A stretch of 64,000 nt of DNA from Actinomyces gerencseriae DSM 6844 (GTDB lineage Bacteria > Actinomycetota > Actinomycetes > Actinomycetales > Actinomycetaceae). The stretch lies in NCBI RefSeq assembly GCF_000429265.1, contig NZ_AUBN01000011.1, forward strand, positions 97,356 through 161,355, written 5' to 3'. The stretch's first letter is position 1. Each line of letters opens with the position of its first letter. The notes below the pieces were generated by a model that was not told the DNA's origin, did no database searches, and worked only from the letters and a program-made list of their open reading frames with translations. Position numbers and translations under genes: made by a program. Below are positions 16,722 through 25,277 of this stretch, one piece after another.

Positions 16722-18095
16722 GTGACAGACACCGTGTACGACCTGGTCATCCTGGGCGCCGGCTCGGGCGGCTACGCCGCCGCGCTGCGCGGCGCTCAGC
16801 TGGGCCTGAGCGTCGCCCTCATCGAGGCGGACAAGATCGGCGGCACCTGCCTCCATCGCGGTTGCGTGCCCACTAAGGCGATTCTGCACTCGGCAGAGAC
16901 AGCCGAGGCCGTGCGCGAGGCCGCCGCCGTCGGGGTCAGGGCGGTGTTCCAGGGCATCGACATGCCCGCAGTCCAGAAGTACAAGGACGGCGTGATCTCG
17001 AGGATGCACAAGGGCCTGCAGGGTCTTGTCTCCTCCCGGGGCATCGAGGCCGTCAGGGGCTGGGGCCGGTTGATCGCCGAGGATACAGTCGAGGTGGATG
17101 GCAGGCGGTACAGGGGCAGGAACGTCGTCCTCGCCTCCGGCTCGTCGTCCAAGACCATGGGACAGAGGATCTCCGGGCCGGTCATGACCAGCGATCAGGC
17201 TCTCGAGCTCGACCACGTGCCGGCCTCGGCCATCATTCTGGGCGGCGGGGTCATCGGAGTCGAGTTCGCCTCCGCCTGGGCCTCCCTGGGTTCGCAGGTC
17301 ACCGTCATCGAGGGGCTGCCCCGCCTGGTTCCGAATGAGGACGAGGCCATCTCCAAGCAACTCGAGCGGGCCTTCCGCAAGCGCAGGATCGTTGTCAGGA
17401 CCGGCACCATGTTCGAGTCGGTCGAGCGCACCGCCGCCGGAGTATCCGTTCGCACCACTGATGGCAGGGCCTTCGACGCCGAGGTCCTCCTCATCGCCGT
17501 GGGGCGCGGCCCGGCCACCGCGAATCTCGGCTACGAGGAGGCCGGAGTCGCAATGGATCGCGGTTTCGTCCTGACCGACGAGTACGGTCGCACCAGTGTC
17601 CGGGGCGTCTGGGCGGTGGGAGACATCGTCCCGGGCCTCCAGCTCGCGCATCGCGGATTCGCCCAGGGCATCGTGGTGGCCGAGAGGATCGCCGGTCTCG
17701 ACCCTCGACCAGTCGACGACGCCCGGGTCCCGAGGGTGACCTTCTGCGAGCCCGAGATCGCCTCCGTGGGGCTCAGCGAGGCCGAGGCCATCGAGACCCA
17801 TGGGGCCGAGAACGTCACAACGGCCGAGTTCAATGTGGCGGGCAATGCCAGGAGCCAGATCCTGGGCGCGCAGGGATTCGTCAAGCTCGTCTCGCTCAAG
17901 GACGGGCCCGTCGTCGGCTTCCACGCCATCGGCGCGCGCATGGGCGAGCAGATCGGCGAGGGACAGCTGATCGTCTCATGGGAGGCCGATGCCCACGATC
18001 TCGCCCCGCTCGTCCACGCCCACCCCACGCAGAACGAGACCATCGGCGAGGCCGCTATGGTTCTCGCCGGCAAGCCCCTGCACAACCACGGCTGA
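16722..18095 (+). CDS. lpdA: dihydrolipoyl dehydrogenase (E3)
   Basis: 457 aa flavoprotein that reoxidises dihydrolipoamide of 2-oxoacid dehydrogenase complexes with NAD+. The redox disulfide Cys43/Cys48 is in 'GGTCLHRGCVPTK', the FAD site is 'ILGAGSGGY', the NAD site 'GGGVIGVEFA', and the C-terminal catalytic His-Glu pair 'HAHPTQNE'. The start is the GTG at 16722 with GAGGAG upstream; 32 earlier open codons are not used. sucB follows after 26 bp and is surely co-transcribed. No E1 gene is in the window. Confidence 0.95.
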   Translation: MTDTVYDLVILGAGSGGYAAALRGAQLGLSVALIEADKIGGTCLHRGCVPTKAILHSAETAEAVREAAAVGVRAVFQGIDMPAVQKYKDGVISRMHKGLQGLVSSRGIEAVRGWGRLIAEDTVEVDGRRYRGRNVVLASGSSSKTMGQRISGPVMTSDQALELDHVPASAIILGGGVIGVEFASAWASLGSQVTVIEGLPRLVPNEDEAISKQLERAFRKRRIVVRTGTMFESVERTAAGVSVRTTDGRAFDAEVLLIAVGRGPATANLGYEEAGVAMDRGFVLTDEYGRTSVRGVWAVGDIVPGLQLAHRGFAQGIVVAERIAGLDPRPVDDARVPRVTFCEPEIASVGLSEAEAIETHGAENVTTAEFNVAGNARSQILGAQGFVKLVSLKDGPVVGFHAIGARMGEQIGEGQLIVSWEADAHDLAPLVHAHPTQNETIGEAAMVLAGKPLHNHG

Positions 18096-18121
18096 TCTCG
18101 AAGAGATAGAGAGTTTCCACC

Positions 18122-19579
18122 ATGTCCGAGTCCGTAAAGATGCCCGCTCTGGGCGAGTCCGTCACCGAGGGCACTGTTTCGTCGTGGCTCAAGGCCGTCG
18201 GCGACACCGTCGAGGTGGATGAGCCCCTCCTCGAGGTCGCCACCGACAAGGTCGACACCGAGGTGCCCTCGCCCGTCGCCGGCACGATCCTGGAGATCCG
18301 GGTCCCCGAGGACGAGACCGTCGAGGTGGGCACCGTCCTGGCCATTATCGGGGCCCCCTCCGAGGGAGACGTCCCGGCGACCCCGGCGCCCGCGGCCGCC
18401 CCGGCCGCACCGATCCCCCCGGCACCCGCGGCCGCCCCCGCATCGGCGGCCGCGCCGACGCCCGCCGCCGCGCCGGCGGCACCGACGCCCGCGGCCGCTC
18501 CGGCCGCCCCGGTCTACGGCCCGAGGCACGCGGCGCCGACTCCCGCGGAGCCCAGGACCGAGTCGCCCGCGACGGCGGCGCCGTCCGCCGCCGCTGTCGC
18601 GTCCGCGGCGTACGTCACCCCGATCGTGCGCAAGCTCGCTCGGGACAAGGGTATCGACCTCACGACGCTCACCGGAACGGGCGTGGGCGGTCGTATCCGC
18701 AAGCAGGACGTCGAGGAGGCGGCCAGGACCGCCGAAGCGGCCAAGGCGGCTGAGGCGGCCAAGGCGGCTGAGGCGGCCGGAACGTCCAGGGCCGCCGAGG
18801 CCCCGGCTCACGCTGCGGCGCCCGCCGCCCCGGCCGCCGCCAGGCCCGCGGTCGATACGGCACTGCGCGGCAGGACCGAGAAGATGAGCCGTCTGCGCCA
18901 GGTCATCGCCGAGCGCATGATCACCTCCCTGCAGACCTCCGCCCAGCTGACCACGGTCGTCGAGGTCGATGTCACCCGCGTGGCCGCCCTGCGCGGTCAG
19001 GCCAAGAACGAGTTCCTCGCCAAGAACGGCACGAAGCTGACCTTCCTGCCATTCTTCGTGGCGGCCGCGACCGAGGCCCTCAAGGCCCACCCGAAGATCA
19101 ACGCCACCATCGACGACAAGCAGGTGACGTACCACGACGTCGAGCACATCGGCATCGCGGTGGACACCCCGCGAGGGCTGCTCGTGCCCGTGGTGAAGAA
19201 CGCCGGCGAGCTCAATATCCCGGGCCTGGCCAGGCGCATCAACGATCTGGCCGCCCGCACCCGGGAGAACAGGGTCAACCCGGATGAGCTGAGCGGGTCG
19301 ACCTTCACGATCACGAACACCGGCTCCGGGGGCGCGTTGTTCGACACCCCGATCATCAATCAGCCCGAGGTCGCGATTCTCGGCCTGGGCGCGATCCAGA
19401 AGCAGCCGCGCGTCATCAAGGACGTCGATGGGGGCGAGGCGATCGCGATCCGCTCGGTGTGCCATCTGGCGCTGTCCTACGATCACCGGCTGGTGGACGG
19501 CGCGGACGCGGCTCGCTACCTCATGACGGTCAAGAGGCGTCTTGAGGAAGGCGATTTCACCGGCGAGCTGGGACTCTGA
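18122..19579 (+). CDS. sucB: 2-oxoacid dehydrogenase E2 (dihydrolipoyl acyltransferase)
   Basis: 485 aa. One N-terminal lipoyl domain with the lipoylated Lys43 in 'TDKVDTE', a long Ala/Pro linker (residues 80-155), a peripheral subunit-binding domain ('[17 protein letters not shown]'), a second Ala/Glu/Lys linker with repeated 'AAKAAE', and a catalytic domain ending in '[14 protein letters not shown]' (HxxxDG). Sequence does not settle whether it serves pyruvate or 2-oxoglutarate dehydrogenase; in related actinobacteria one such E2 serves PDH. The symbol follows the usual annotation of this architecture. It depends on lipB and lipA, 5-6 kb away. Confidence 0.88.
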   Translation: MSESVKMPALGESVTEGTVSSWLKAVGDTVEVDEPLLEVATDKVDTEVPSPVAGTILEIRVPEDETVEVGTVLAIIGAPSEGDVPATPAPAAAPAAPIPPAPAAAPASAAAPTPAAAPAAPTPAAAPAAPVYGPRHAAPTPAEPRTESPATAAPSAAAVASAAYVTPIVRKLARDKGIDLTTLTGTGVGGRIRKQDVEEAARTAEAAKAAEAAKAAEAAGTSRAAEAPAHAAAPAAPAAARPAVDTALRGRTEKMSRLRQVIAERMITSLQTSAQLTTVVEVDVTRVAALRGQAKNEFLAKNGTKLTFLPFFVAAATEALKAHPKINATIDDKQVTYHDVEHIGIAVDTPRGLLVPVVKNAGELNIPGLARRINDLAARTRENRVNPDELSGSTFTITNTGSGGALFDTPIINQPEVAILGLGAIQKQPRVIKDVDGGEAIAIRSVCHLALSYDHRLVDGADAARYLMTVKRRLEEGDFTGELGL

Positions 19580-19594
19580 ACCCGCCCCGGGCGC

Positions 19595-19629
19595 GTGAGG
19601 CCCCGCACCGTAATGGTGCGGGGCCTCAC
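19595..19629. terminator. bidirectional intrinsic terminator, sucB / TetR gene
   Basis: Perfect 15-bp stem (GTGAGGCCCCGCACC and its complement) with a 5-nt GTAAT loop, placed between the convergent sucB and tetR-family genes. There is no T-tract, as is usual in high-GC actinobacteria. Confidence 0.85.
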
Positions 19630-19665
19630 TGCTGCTGCGCTCGGAGCGCCTCCGCGCCGCCCGCG

Positions 19666-20319
19666 CTACCGCCCCGAGTCCCGCTCCTCGCCGAGCGGCC
19701 GCCGCGCGAACCCGGCGAGTGGAACAGCGACCAGGCCGACCCGACGGGCGAACTCGAGACGCTCCTGGAGGGTCTCGAGCTCTCCCGCCAACGGGCCGTC
19801 GAGCAGCAGTGACGCCAGCCCGTGCACGCCCGCCCAGAACAGCGTCTCGACCTCCGGTGCGGCGCCCTCGCCCGCCACCATCCTCGCCAGGCGCGCGAGC
19901 TCGTCGCGCGCGCGCGCACTCGCGTGCTCCACCTCGGGGAAGTGCTCCGGATCGCACATGTCGGGGCGGAACATCACGCGGAAGACCCCGGGATTGCGCA
20001 GCGCGAACTCGACATAGGCGTGCCCCGAGGCGATCAGGGTCGCATGCAGCCCCTGCGCCTCGAGTCCGTCGTGCGCGGCGCTCAGATGGTCCGCGAGGTC
20101 CTCGAACCCCTCGCGCACCAGAGCCGCGAGGATCGCCTCGCGGTTGGCGAAGTAGTGGTAGGGGGCCTGGTGCGTGCACCCGGAGCGACGCGCGACCTCG
20201 CGCATGCTCAGCGCGCTCGGGCCGCCCGCATCGAGAAGCTCCCGACTGGTCCGCAGAAGCCGGGCGCGCAGACCGCGGCCGTCGCCCCTCTCGGACTGCG
20301 CCACCGTTTCAGACGTCAT
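19666..20319 (-). CDS. TetR-family transcriptional repressor
   Basis: About 217 aa from the ATG at 20319; a GTG at 20343 would add 8 residues and cannot be excluded. N-terminal TetR helix-turn-helix: 'ALSMREVARRSGCTHQAPYHYFANREAILAAL'. The C-terminal ligand domain 'GHAYVEFALRNPGVFRVMF' resembles the TetR/WHG-type subgroup. It is divergent from the desaturase-reductase fusion gene, and the shared 76-99 bp promoter carries two copies of a TAGACAGTGTC operator, so it very likely represses both itself and its neighbour. Confidence 0.9.
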   Translation of the reverse strand: MTSETVAQSERGDGRGLRARLLRTSRELLDAGGPSALSMREVARRSGCTHQAPYHYFANREAILAALVREGFEDLADHLSAAHDGLEAQGLHATLIASGHAYVEFALRNPGVFRVMFRPDMCDPEHFPEVEHASARARDELARLARMVAGEGAAPEVETLFWAGVHGLASLLLDGPLAGELETLQERLEFARRVGLVAVPLAGFARRPLGEERDSGR

Positions 20320-20352
20320 GGCACAAGTGTAGAACCGTGCCACGCGACCTAC

Positions 20353-20398
20353 TAGACAGTGTCTAAGTTCTTGTTATGCTGCTACCTGACACTGTCTA
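20353..20398. promoter_or_regulatory. paired TetR operators with overlapping divergent promoters
   Basis: Site A, TAGACAGTGTCTA (20353-20365), is a palindrome around one central base. Site B, GACACTGTCTA (20388-20398), is the same sequence inverted. For the rightward gene, TAGACA (20353-20358) and TATGCT (20375-20380) with 16 bp between them form a plausible -35/-10. The operators overlap both promoters, as expected for steric repression. Confidence 0.65.
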
Positions 20399-20418
20399 GT
20401 AACGAGAAGAGTGGACAC

Positions 20419-22674
20419 ATGGCATACGACGTCATCGTCATCGGCTCCGGCATCGGAGGACTGACCGCCGCGGGCATGCTCGCCCGCGTGGCGGGCAAGC
20501 GGGTCCTCGTCCTCGAGCAGCACACGGAACCGGGAGGTCTGACTCACACCTTCCGACGCGACGGGGCCTCCTGGGACGTGGGCGTGCACTACATCGGTCA
20601 GGTCGCGCCCGGCAGCCGGGCCCGCGCGTACTTCGACTACCTCTCCGGCGGCGAACTGATGTGGAACCGCATGCCGGAGGCCTACGACCGCTTCGTCTAC
20701 CCCGGAATCGACCTGCGCGCCAGCAGTGATCCCGAGCAGTACGAGCGCAGCCTCACCAGCGCCTTCCCCGACGAGGCCGGGGCGATCCGCCGCTACGTCA
20801 AGGATGTTCGCCGCGTCGCCGCCTGGACGACGCTCGGCTTCGCCCAGGAGATGGTGCCCCGTCCCGTCGCGCCGCTCCTGCGTCTCGCACAGCGCCTGAC
20901 CGGGCGCACCGCCACCGGCACGACGAAGGCGTACCTGGACGCCCACGTCCGCTCCCCCGCCCTCAAGGCCGTCCTGGCCAGTCAGTGGGGCGACTACGGC
21001 CTTCCCCCCTCGCGCTCGGCCTTCGCCATGCACGCGTTGGTCGTCGCCCACTACCTCGACGGGGGATGGTTCCCCAGGGGCGGCAGCGCCCGAATCGCGC
21101 GCACCTTCGAGAAGGGGATCGAGCAGGCGGGAGGCGCCGTTCGCGTCGCCCAGGAGGTCACGGGGATCCTGGTCGAGGACGGCGCCGCGACGGGAGTGCG
21201 GGTGCTGGACCGTCGTGGTGCGGACACGTGCGAGCGGGTGCATCGCGCCCCCGTCGTCATCTCGGCCGCCGGAGCATCCACCACGTTCACCCGCCTGCTG
21301 CCGACGAACGGCGCCGTCGGCCGGGCCACGGCCCCCGTGCGCCGCACCATCGGGCGCCTGGGCACGGGGATGTCGGCCGTGACCGTGTTCCTGCGCCTGC
21401 GAGACGACCCGCGCGGTATCGGCGTGGACGGCGGCAACGTCTGGGTCAACCGGCAGCTCGACCACGACGGCTTCGATCAGCGAGGAGCGGCTCTGCTGGA
21501 AGGACGGGCGCAGAGCGTCTTCGTCTCCTTCCCCTCCCTGAAGTCCGGCGAGACGCCGCACACCGCCGAAGTCACGTCATTCGTCGATGCCGAGGCCTTC
21601 CAGCGGTGGGCGGACCGTCCGCAGGGGGACCGGGGCTCCGACTACTCCGCGCTCAAGGCGCGCATCGCCGCCGGCATGCTGTCCCTCGCGGAGAGCGCCG
21701 TCCCGGGTCTGAGCGATCTGGTGGAGTACACGGAGGTCTCCACGCCCCTGACCTACGAGCACTACACCGCGCATCCCGCCGGGGCCTTCTACGGGCCGCC
21801 CGCCACACCGTTGAGGTACGCGTCCCGGCCGCTGGGCCCCCGTACGGCGATTCCCGGCCTGTTCCTGGCCGGCCAGGACGCCGGGAGCCTCGGCATCATG
21901 GGCGCCATGATGGGCGGGATGGCGGCCGCCTGCCAGGTGCTCGGATCACGCGGCTACCCCATGATCACCGCGGCCGTGCGCTCTCAGGCTCCCGCCCGAC
22001 CGGCCGCCGCGCCCCGCGCGCTGCCCGAGGGCAAGCACCACGCCGTCCTGACCTCCGCACGGCGTCTGACCCCCAGCATCCGGGAGGTGGAGCTCGAGCT
22101 GGAGGGCCCGGTCGAGGCCTGGGCGCCGGGGCAGTTCGCCCGCCTTCACGTGGGCGACAACGCATGGCGCGACTACTCGATCGCCGGGCTCGACGGAGGA
22201 GTGCTCCGGCTCCTCGTCTCGACTCGAACCGGCGGGACGGGGTCGCGTTTCATCGAGCGGGCCGGGACCGGGACTCGCACCGTCGTCGAGTTGCCCCTGG
22301 GGCGGTACGCACTCAGGGAATCCGGGCGCCGTCGTGTCTTCATCGCCACGGGCACCGGGCTCGCCCCCTTCCTGGCCATGTTCCGCCACGCGGACGACCT
22401 GGGGAACGACACCCTGCTGTTCGGCTGCCGCAACCGCGGGGAGGATCTCACCACCCTGGTCGATGCCCCCCTGCCCGGTCGCGTGGTGCGTTGCCTCAGC
22501 CGTGAGGCGGTCGACGGCTCCTTCCACGGACGGGTGACGGATGCGCTCAAGGATATCGTCGCCGAACTGTCGGGAGCGGACGTCTACCTGTGCGGCTCGG
22601 CCGCCATGGTGGCGGACTGCCGGTCGCTCCTCGAGCGCGCGGACGTCGCCGAGGTGCTCACCGAGCCCTACTGA
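20419..22674 (+). CDS. phytoene dehydrogenase/retinol saturase-like oxidoreductase fused to a ferredoxin-NADP reductase-like module
   Basis: 751 aa in one uninterrupted frame. Residues 1-530 resemble FAD enzymes of the CrtI/CrtISO/retinol-saturase group: 'DVIVIGSGIGGLTAA' at the N-terminus and 'FLAGQDAGSLGIMGAMMGG' near residue 483. Residues about 535-751 are a ferredoxin-reductase-type flavin/pyridine nucleotide module: 'RDYSIAG' (FAD, near 585), 'GTGLAPF' (near 645) and 'YLCGSAAMV' (near 725). It probably accepts electrons from NAD(P)H within the same chain to reduce or isomerise a polyene or similar lipid; the substrate is not known. TetR controlled. Start chosen at the conserved 'MAYDVIVIG'. 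Confidence 0.8.
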   Translation: MAYDVIVIGSGIGGLTAAGMLARVAGKRVLVLEQHTEPGGLTHTFRRDGASWDVGVHYIGQVAPGSRARAYFDYLSGGELMWNRMPEAYDRFVYPGIDLRASSDPEQYERSLTSAFPDEAGAIRRYVKDVRRVAAWTTLGFAQEMVPRPVAPLLRLAQRLTGRTATGTTKAYLDAHVRSPALKAVLASQWGDYGLPPSRSAFAMHALVVAHYLDGGWFPRGGSARIARTFEKGIEQAGGAVRVAQEVTGILVEDGAATGVRVLDRRGADTCERVHRAPVVISAAGASTTFTRLLPTNGAVGRATAPVRRTIGRLGTGMSAVTVFLRLRDDPRGIGVDGGNVWVNRQLDHDGFDQRGAALLEGRAQSVFVSFPSLKSGETPHTAEVTSFVDAEAFQRWADRPQGDRGSDYSALKARIAAGMLSLAESAVPGLSDLVEYTEVSTPLTYEHYTAHPAGAFYGPPATPLRYASRPLGPRTAIPGLFLAGQDAGSLGIMGAMMGGMAAACQVLGSRGYPMITAAVRSQAPARPAAAPRALPEGKHHAVLTSARRLTPSIREVELELEGPVEAWAPGQFARLHVGDNAWRDYSIAGLDGGVLRLLVSTRTGGTGSRFIERAGTGTRTVVELPLGRYALRESGRRRVFIATGTGLAPFLAMFRHADDLGNDTLLFGCRNRGEDLTTLVDAPLPGRVVRCLSREAVDGSFHGRVTDALKDIVAELSGADVYLCGSAAMVADCRSLLERADVAEVLTEPY

Positions 22675-22738
22675 CCACGGCCGGGGGACGATCGGGCGCA
22701 ATGACGACGTGCGGGCGACGAGCGAATCGCGCCGGGGC

Positions 22739-22766
22739 GAGCCGGCCCGTACCACGCGGCCGGCTC
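22739..22766. terminator. intrinsic terminator between convergent genes
   Basis: GAGCCGGCC and GGCCGGCTC form a perfect 9-bp stem with a 10-nt loop, ending 2 bp before the stop codon of the kinase-like gene on the other strand. It can serve both convergent genes. Confidence 0.65.
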
Positions 22767-22768
22767 CC

Positions 22769-24349
22769 TCAGTCGGCCTGCAGGACCTCGACGACCCTCC
22801 ACGGGTCGGGGACCAGCACGAGCACGACATCCCGACTCGCCTGGGCGGGCACGGCCCTCCGCGAGCCGTCGGCCCCGATGCGCACCGACGGCCCCTGGGA
22901 CTGCGACACACGGACGACGGTGGCGCCGGGCCAGTCATCGCCGGCCCGCTCCGCCTGCGCACTGGTCACCGAGTGCACCATGGTGTCCAGCCCCTCGACC
23001 CGCTCCCCCGCGTCGGCGAGCGCCGTCAGCAGCGCCTGATCGGCCAGGGCCGCCGGGGAGCCCGGTGCGGTCGTGGACGCCAGGGCCTCGGCATCGCCCT
23101 CGTTGAGAGCGGCATCACGGGTCACCGAGAGCTCGACCACCACCGGCAGCATATCGGTCTCCCCCGCATCGGCGGCGTCCATGGCAACGGCATCCGCGGC
23201 GTCCGCATCCGCGGCATCCTGCGCAACTGCTTCGGCCGCCATCGTCGAGGCGGACGCCTCGGCGGTGGACGGCGCATCGTCCCGGCCGAGTATCCGGTCG
23301 GGAGCCCACCCCGGCATCAGCGCACCGGCTCCGACGGCGACGACGACGGCGCTGAGCATCAGCAGCACCAGGCCCAGGAGCGCCGCGCGACGTCGATGAC
23401 TCGCCGGAGGGCCCGTGAGCCCCCGGGGCCGGGCCGGTCGCCGCGCCCCGGGGGCGCGACCGCGACGCGACGCCACCGCCCGTGTCGGCTGAGCGGTCGC
23501 GGCCCTCAGCGCTCCGGCGGCCAGTCTGGCTCCGTCGGGCAGTTCGATGGCGCCCGGCCGACCGATTTCGGGGGCGCGGGCCGCAAGGTCGCGCGCGCTG
23601 GGCCTGCGAGCGGGATCGGGATCCAGGGCGTCGAGCAGCACCCGGTCCAGCCGTTCGGCCAGGGCCGGCGATCCCGCGGCGCACTGGCGCAGGAGGGCCG
23701 CCAGGGAGTACACATCCGCGGCGGCAGTCGCCGGCCCTCCCGTCCCGCGCTCGGGGGCCGCGCTCGACTCGGTGCCGGTCTCCAGGACGCCCCCCAGCAG
23801 ATCGATGAGAACCGGTCGGCCGTCGGTGTCCACGATGACATTGGCCGCCGCCACGTCTCCATGAGCCATGCTCCGCTCGTGCAGATGCGCCAGCGCGGCC
23901 CCGAGGTCGTCGAGCAGCCGCGCGGCCTCGTCACGCGTCAGTCCGCCCCGGGCGCCCAGCACGACCGCCAGATCGGCTCCCACGACGAGGTCGCTGATCA
24001 CGCCCACGCGTCCCCCCGGCAGGGAGATCACCTGCCGAACCCCCACGATCGCCTCACTGCGCAGCAGCCGAAGATCGGCCAGGCGACGCAGGGCGCGGGC
24101 CCCGGCCGCGCCCTCGGCCACGTCGACGACCTGAACCACGACGTCGCGCCCGGAGGTATCCAGGGCCCTCCGCGGAGCGAAGTAGCCCGGCCGATCACGC
24201 CCCATCGGCTCCCCGATCGCCAGGCCCGCCGCCACCAGCTCATCGCTGATCTCGACGGGCAGGGCGGTGTCCTCGGTGGACGAGGAGTCGCCGGCGCGCG
24301 GCGGCTCCGATTTCGATCGGCGCGGCTTCAGGGATCTCATGGCAGCCAT
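22769..24349 (-). CDS. membrane-anchored Ser/Thr kinase-like protein, probable pseudokinase
   Basis: 526 aa from the ATG at 24349 (GAGG upstream). Residues about 30-260 show a protein-kinase fold: catalytic-loop-like 'HGDVAAANVIVDTDG' near residue 160 and an alpha-F-like 'ADVYSLAALL'. However, the beta-3 lysine position reads 'VVVQVVDV' (Gln for Lys) and DFG reads 'DLLGG'. A basic stretch, one transmembrane helix near residues 318-340 and an extracytoplasmic domain of about 180 residues follow. This layout recalls actinobacterial pseudokinases involved in cell-envelope control. The outer domain begins with Asp/Ala-rich repeats ('AADADAADAVAMDAADA'). It faces lipB divergently. Confidence 0.7.
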   Translation of the reverse strand: MAAMRSLKPRRSKSEPPRAGDSSSTEDTALPVEISDELVAAGLAIGEPMGRDRPGYFAPRRALDTSGRDVVVQVVDVAEGAAGARALRRLADLRLLRSEAIVGVRQVISLPGGRVGVISDLVVGADLAVVLGARGGLTRDEAARLLDDLGAALAHLHERSMAHGDVAAANVIVDTDGRPVLIDLLGGVLETGTESSAAPERGTGGPATAAADVYSLAALLRQCAAGSPALAERLDRVLLDALDPDPARRPSARDLAARAPEIGRPGAIELPDGARLAAGALRAATAQPTRAVASRRGRAPGARRPARPRGLTGPPASHRRRAALLGLVLLMLSAVVVAVGAGALMPGWAPDRILGRDDAPSTAEASASTMAAEAVAQDAADADAADAVAMDAADAGETDMLPVVVELSVTRDAALNEGDAEALASTTAPGSPAALADQALLTALADAGERVEGLDTMVHSVTSAQAERAGDDWPGATVVRVSQSQGPSVRIGADGSRRAVPAQASRDVVLVLVPDPWRVVEVLQAD

Positions 24350-24495
24350 GGTCCTCGTGCCCCCCATTGCGGCACCAGGTTCGAGGCACCCTGTGGATAA
24401 CTCCCGATCGTCCGGGGTCGGCCCCGCACGACATCGGGGTCCGCACGGCGAGTCCGCTCTGCGCGCCGCCCCGGCAGGACGTCTATCGTGACGGT

Positions 24496-25203
24496 GTGAA
24501 CCGCCTGGACCTCGACCTCGGCTCCCGCCTGGTCCCCTTCCGCGAGGGGTGGGAGCTCCAGCGGCGGATCCACGCGGATGTCGCCGATGGGCGCCGCACC
24601 TCGACGCTCATCCTCCTCGAGCACGAGGCCGTCTACACGGTGGGCCGCAGAGCGCACTCCTGGGAACGGCCCGACGGCGCCTTCGTCGAACCGGGCCACG
24701 TACCGGTCGTCGACGTCGACCGGGGCGGGAAGACCACATGGCACGGCCCCGGCCAGCTCACGGTCTACCCGATCGTTCGCCTGGCCTCACCCGTTGATGT
24801 GATCGAGTACGTGCGCGCGCTGGAGGCGGCCGTCATCGACGTGTGCGCCCGGCGAGGTCTTGCGACCCATCGGATCGAGGGGCGCTCCGGCGTGTGGGTC
24901 GCAGCGGACCCGGAGTCGTCCTCGTCGGTCCGAGGAATGGAGCGCAAGGTGTGCGCGCTGGGGGTTCGGGTGGCGCGCGGCGCGACGATGCACGGCATCG
25001 GCCTCAACGTGGATCCCGATCTGACCTCCTTCGACCTGGACCGGATCGTGCCGTGCGGCATCGACGACGCCGGTGTCACATCCCTGGCGGCCGAGACCGG
25101 GGCGCACCTGCGCGCGGTTGACCTGGCCGACGACGTCTCCGCCGCTCTCACAGAGCGGCTCGCACCGATGGTGGCGCATCACACGCCGATCCGCACCGCA
25201 TAA
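24496..25203 (+). CDS. lipB: octanoyl-[ACP]:protein N-octanoyltransferase
   Basis: 235 aa from GTG 24496. Transfers octanoate from ACP to lipoyl domains, the first step of lipoate assembly. Motifs: 'RGGKTTWHGPGQLTVYPI', the catalytic Lys in 'ERKVCALGVRV' and the catalytic Cys in 'IVPCGI'. The open frame continues 43 codons upstream, but similarity begins at 'RLDLDLGSRLVPF'. lipA follows after 74 bp; together with lpdA-sucB this supplies and uses lipoate. Confidence 0.94.
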   Translation: MNRLDLDLGSRLVPFREGWELQRRIHADVADGRRTSTLILLEHEAVYTVGRRAHSWERPDGAFVEPGHVPVVDVDRGGKTTWHGPGQLTVYPIVRLASPVDVIEYVRALEAAVIDVCARRGLATHRIEGRSGVWVAADPESSSSVRGMERKVCALGVRVARGATMHGIGLNVDPDLTSFDLDRIVPCGIDDAGVTSLAAETGAHLRAVDLADDVSAALTERLAPMVAHHTPIRTA

Positions 25204-25205
25204 AT

Positions 25206-25219
25206 GGGTCTTCAGTCCC
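25206..25219. promoter_or_regulatory. DosR-box-like palindrome upstream of lipA
   Basis: GGGTCTTCAGTCCC matches GGGACTWWAGTCCC at 12 of 14 positions. It lies between the lipB stop and the lipA start, 58 bp before the latter. A -10 candidate TAGACT (25239-25244) places its centre near -38. Thus lipA appears to have its own regulated promoter in addition to read-through from lipB. Confidence 0.5.
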
Positions 25220-25277
25220 AGACGGACGCGTCCTGGCATAGACTGGCGGCGCTGTCGTCATAGGTCGAGGAGGGTTC

